This document shows positions 61,145-64,000 of a stretch of DNA of 64,000 bases, piece after piece (position 1 is the stretch's first letter; each line of letters opens with the position of its first letter). A model generated the notes under the pieces. It made no database searches, was not told the origin of the DNA, and saw nothing but the letters and a program-made list of their open reading frames with translations. The position numbers and the translations under genes were made by a program. The DNA comes from Sunxiuqinia indica (GTDB taxonomy: Bacteria > Bacteroidota > Bacteroidia > Bacteroidales > Prolixibacteraceae): NCBI RefSeq assembly GCF_009847015.1, contig NZ_WVEM01000002.1, positions 124,001-188,000 on the forward strand, read 5' to 3'.

Positions 61145-62149
61145 TTATGATGGCTTTTGCTTGTAATGCTCGTAGATTCCTTCCATCGCTTTTGACCTCA
61201 CTCGCTCAACAAGTTCGAGCCGGTCAGCTTCTGATAGTTTGACGAATGATTTAGCCAATTCGATTTTTTCCTGCATGTACTCTACATTTTCGGCTCCGGT
61301 AATCAAGGTGCTGATTGGCAGAGACCAAGAGTAGTACAATGCTTCTTTTATGCTCATATAATTGGGGATGACAGGGTCTTTTGCTTTCCAGTTCGCGCGA
61401 TCGAGTTCACCAAAAAAGCGACCGTCAGCCAGCGTTTTCATGGCCAATATGCCAATATTCCGCTCTAAAAGCTCGGGCATAACATTGTTTGCAAAGCTGA
61501 AGTATGATTGGTCCAATGCGTTCACAGGCATTTGAACGGTGTCGAAAGGATCGTTGTCGCGAGTCAGTTCCAACATTTTTTTATGGGCAAAAGGGTCTCG
61601 GTGTCCGGTAAATCCAACGTACTTTACTTTACCACTTTCTTTGGCTTTTTTCATAACCTCTAAAACTCCTTCGGCTAAGCGGTTTTCAACATCTTCGGGA
61701 GAGAAGATCGAATGGATTTGCCACAAGTCGAGGCGGTCGGTTTTCATTCGTCTTAACGAATCCTCCAGATGTTGCTGTGCATCTTTGGCATTTCGAGCCT
61801 GGGTTTTTGTCATCAGAAAAATATGATCCCGATATTTTGGAGTCAGGTATTTCCCGTAGCGTTCTTCACTAACGGCAGGTCCATACTGTTCCGCTGTATC
61901 AAAAAAACGAACCCCACCTCCAATTGCTGTTTCTATCACAGCCTGAGCATCGCGTTCACTGGTCCAGCCAATATGATATCCGCCAACGCCCAACATTGTC
62001 ACATATTCATTTGTTTTGCCCAGCCGGCGCAGCGGAAGTAACTCTCCCAGCTTATCGCTTTCGTTATTTTGGGCACTGAGTATGGAAGGAACCGATAAGG
62101 CGGCAGTCATGGCTGCCAGATTTTTGAGGAATTCGCGCCTGTGTGTCAT
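61145..62149 (-). CDS. Aldo/keto reductase with Tat-type signal
   Basis: 334 residues. The start MTHRREFLKNLAAMTAALSV has an RREFLK twin-arginine motif and a hydrophobic run to SAQ (about 26), so Tat export is predicted. The AKR barrel follows: FFDTAEQYG (Asp/Tyr catalytic pair, about 83-91), LMTKTQARN (Lys, about 112) and DLWQIHSIFS (His, about 140-149). All four catalytic residues are present. Exported AKRs of this type accompany sugar and inositol pathways. Substrate unknown. Confidence 0.88.
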   Translation of the reverse strand: MTHRREFLKNLAAMTAALSVPSILSAQNNESDKLGELLPLRRLGKTNEYVTMLGVGGYHIGWTSERDAQAVIETAIGGGVRFFDTAEQYGPAVSEERYGKYLTPKYRDHIFLMTKTQARNAKDAQQHLEDSLRRMKTDRLDLWQIHSIFSPEDVENRLAEGVLEVMKKAKESGKVKYVGFTGHRDPFAHKKMLELTRDNDPFDTVQMPVNALDQSYFSFANNVMPELLERNIGILAMKTLADGRFFGELDRANWKAKDPVIPNYMSIKEALYYSWSLPISTLITGAENVEYMQEKIELAKSFVKLSEADRLELVERVRSKAMEGIYEHYKQKPS

Positions 62150-62357
62150 ATCATTTAGATTTTTATTAGTTAGACAAAGCGAAGTTCGCTTTTGTTCAGT
62201 TCATTACAAAGCATGGTTGGCTGAAATGTCTGATGGGATTTTGGTGTGGATTTTGCAATTTGGATAGCCGACTAGAAAATATTTGCATTTCATCAATGAA
62301 AATTAGAACTTTAGACGGCGATTTAAAAGTGAAATCTAACTACAACCAAGTTTGTTT

Positions 62358-63077
62358 ATGAATCGGAAACTGATTATAATTATTTTAGTTCTCCTATACT
62401 CGTTATATGCCTCTGCGCAAGATGATTTTGTTTCTCTCTTTAACGGGGAAAATCTGGATGGTTGGGTTGAAAAGAAAACCCCACGCGACCGGAATTACAT
62501 TTTCTTTCGGGTGATCGACGGAACAATCATGGCTAATTCTTTGAATAATCCGGAGCACAATCCTGCTTGGTTATATTCCGAAAAGGAATATGGCGATTTT
62601 GAGTTGAAGTTTAAATTTAGGGCATTTAAAACCAGCTCGGGTAATAGCGGTTTGCAAGTGCGGTCTCGATATGATGATGAAGAACATTGGATGCATGGGC
62701 CTCAAATCGATATTCACTCACCTGCTCCGTGGCAAACAGGTATGGTTTGGGATGAAACAAAAGGCTATGAGCGATGGGTATATCCAAATCTTCCACGCAA
62801 GGCAAGTGTAAACGAGTCTATGCAAAAGAAGAACGTGATTTTTTATTATGCCGAAGAAACCAACCAGTGGAACGTAATGCGTGTGCGGTGTGAGGGAGCT
62901 TCGATCGAAGCCTGGTTAAATGGCATTAAGGTGACGAATTATAATGGGATCGGAATTCTAAATGATGTGAAGCATAAAAGCTTAAATGTGGGAATGCGTG
63001 GTCATATCGCAATCGAGATTCGTGAAAAAGATGCGTTGATCCTCCAGTTTAAAGAGATCTATATCAGGGAATTCTAA
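62358..63077 (+). CDS. Secreted DUF1080 (3-keto-disaccharide hydrolase-like) protein
   Basis: 239 residues from the ATG at 62358; a TTG lies two codons earlier. Signal peptide to SLYASA (about 20). A jelly-roll of the DUF1080 family: FVSLFNGENLDGWVEKK (about 23-39), SGNSGLQVRSRYDDE (about 95-109), HGPQIDIHS (about 115) and WNVMRVRCEGASIEAWLNG (about 173-191). The family is now linked to periplasmic hydrolysis of 3-keto-glycosides. A single gene divergent from the aldo/keto reductase. Confidence 0.87.
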   Translation: MNRKLIIIILVLLYSLYASAQDDFVSLFNGENLDGWVEKKTPRDRNYIFFRVIDGTIMANSLNNPEHNPAWLYSEKEYGDFELKFKFRAFKTSSGNSGLQVRSRYDDEEHWMHGPQIDIHSPAPWQTGMVWDETKGYERWVYPNLPRKASVNESMQKKNVIFYYAEETNQWNVMRVRCEGASIEAWLNGIKVTNYNGIGILNDVKHKSLNVGMRGHIAIEIREKDALILQFKEIYIREF

Positions 63078-63215
63078 TTTGACTGAATTCCATTATTATA
63101 TGTTGAAGGTGATGATCGTTCAGCCAAAATACCAACAAACAATGAAGTGGGGCAGATAATAGCCTTGGCAGGAGTGATTAATCGCAATTCTTTCCACAAG
63201 ATAAGTTTGGATGGC

Positions 63216-63584
63216 ATGGTTCAGGATCTTGACAACTACTATTTGAATAAAGAAGAACCCAATAAAGGTTGTTTGCTCGCTTTGCGGCGCATTATTCTTG
63301 AACAGGACACCAAGCTGACCGAAACACGGAAGTATGGCATGCCTTGCTTCTGCTATAAGAAAAAGATGTTCTGCTATTTATGGACGGATAAAAAGACAGA
63401 TGAGCCGTATATTTTATTTGTTGAAGGAAAATATCTCGATCATCCTCAACTAGAACGAGGAAACCGTTCTCGCATGAAAATCCTCAGAATTAATCCGAGT
63501 GTTGATCTCCCGATTCAAACAATTGAATTGCTATTGGATGAAGCATTGGGGTTATATCGAAATGGAACGATAAACGTTAAATAG
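63216..63584 (+). CDS. DUF1801 domain protein
   Basis: 122 residues from the ATG at 63216; the frame is open upstream from a GTG at 63147, but the domain starts at MVQDLDNYYLNKEEPN. It contains ETRKYGMPCFCYKKKMFCYL (about 36-55) and YILFVEGKYLDHPQLERGNR. The DUF1801 fold, like YdhG, is thought to bind metal or small molecules; no enzyme activity is established. Stands 139 nt after the DUF1080 gene and ends at a bidirectional terminator. Confidence 0.78.
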   Translation: MVQDLDNYYLNKEEPNKGCLLALRRIILEQDTKLTETRKYGMPCFCYKKKMFCYLWTDKKTDEPYILFVEGKYLDHPQLERGNRSRMKILRINPSVDLPIQTIELLLDEALGLYRNGTINVK

Positions 63585-63653
63585 GCTACGAAAGTTGGTC
63601 GCATGTAGACTTTAACGAGGGGTTTACCACAATCATTATTCAAAATAAGATAC

Positions 63654-63684
63654 AAAAAAAGCAGGCCTTTTGAGCCTGCTTTTA
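63654..63684. terminator. Bidirectional terminator
   Basis: AAAAGCAGGC pairs with GCCTGCTTTT around a 7-nt loop, with A-run before and Ts after, between convergent DUF1801 and PpiD-like genes. Confidence 0.85.
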
Positions 63685-63703
63685 TATTTTGTGAGATCTT
63701 CTA

Positions 63704-64000
63704 CTAATAGAATTTTGCTCTCTTGTCTTCAATTTCAACAGCATTTTTTTGTGCTTCGTAAGCTTGATAAGCTGCACGATAGCTCAATGCTTGATTCAGA
63801 CGCTGTTGTTCTGCTTGAACGTTTTCATCTGAACCTTCTGTTTTCGAAATAACTTTTACCAGATAAACTCCACTATTTCCAACAACTGGACTTGATGTTT
63901 CATCCTGGCTTAAGGTTGTCATTGTTCCAATCACTGCCGGCTCTAGTCCGATTGACGGAATAGATGTTGAGTTAAACGTAATGCCATTAGCATCTTTCAC
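63704..64000 (-). CDS. C-terminal end of a PpiD/SurA-like peptidylprolyl isomerase (5' part beyond window)
   Basis: 99 residues open to the right edge and ending at the stop at 63704. Segments VVGNSGVYLVKVISKTEG (about 40-57) and EQQRLNQALSYRAAYQAYEA (about 65-84) followed by VEIEDKRAKFY are characteristic of the C-terminus of Bacteroidota PpiD-like isomerases, after the rotamase domains. These fold outer-membrane proteins in the periplasm. The identification rests on the last part of the protein only. Confidence 0.72.
   Translation of the reverse strand: MKDANGITFNSTSIPSIGLEPAVIGTMTTLSQDETSSPVVGNSGVYLVKVISKTEGSDENVQAEQQRLNQALSYRAAYQAYEAQKNAVEIEDKRAKFY

Overview
The window looks like a chromosomal segment of a Bacteroidota bacterium, most plausibly from the Marinilabiliales/Prolixibacteraceae neighbourhood (inference). 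The reasons are a SusC/SusD outer-membrane pair, Bacteroidota-only families (DUF5687 permease, DUF6263, DUF5522, Cbp1-like lipoprotein, START-like protein), many lipoproteins with S-C lipoboxes, no Shine-Dalgarno signals, and repeated matches to the Bacteroidota promoter -7 element TAnnTTTG. Most of it is ordinary core genome with short operons on both strands. There is no rRNA, CRISPR array, prophage or plasmid gene.

Layout. 1-16.7 kb: truncated ComB-like gene, two paralogous small secreted proteins, a GNAT enzyme, a NifA-like sigma-54 activator, a polyprenol-phosphate mannose synthase plus dihydroorotase, a LigB-family dioxygenase, a coiled-coil lipoprotein, a patatin, mfd (TTG start), a methionine-rich secreted protein, tRNA-Gln(TTG), two hypotheticals and a YhcH-family protein. 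16.7-23.4 kb: a divergent carotenoid cluster, crtI-crtB-lycopene cyclase on the minus strand and crtD-cruF-crtW-lipoprotein on the plus strand. This is the enzyme set for a deoxyflexixanthin-type monocyclic ketocarotenoid. 23.4-35.1 kb: an SRPBCC-GyrI fusion, a TonB-dependent receptor coupled to a glycosyltransferase, an LpxH-like phosphoesterase, a cyclophilin lipoprotein, thiol peroxidase, a DUF5687 ABC transporter, a lamin-tail secreted protein and asd.

35.4-42.6 kb: a SusC-SusD-DUF5012-like-lipid-binding operon with no linked hydrolase. Before it lies a gene-free region of about 1.2 kb holding a duplicated promoter/dyad module, a repeated 12-mer, a bulged leader hairpin and two plus-strand terminators with no plus-strand gene, so small RNAs are possible. 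42.6-51 kb: START-like protein, LptF/G permease, two glycosyltransferases, ribBA, DUF5522, fmt and a spondin-domain lipoprotein. 51-52.6 kb: a REP-associated tyrosine transposase beside a REP-like palindrome and a 21-bp minisatellite. 52.6-64 kb: M20 dipeptidase, YccS-like FUSC protein, acyl-CoA dehydrogenase, an internally deleted AraC regulator, the uxuB-like/uxuA mannonate pair, a molybdenum-carrier-like protein, an aldo/keto reductase, a DUF1080 protein, a DUF1801 protein and the C-terminus of a PpiD-like isomerase.

The parts with most to offer are the SusC upstream region (possible antisense RNA control), the carotenoid cluster with its unexplained lipoprotein, the RAYT/REP locus and the decayed AraC gene. 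Nothing here can be called a new system on sequence reading alone.
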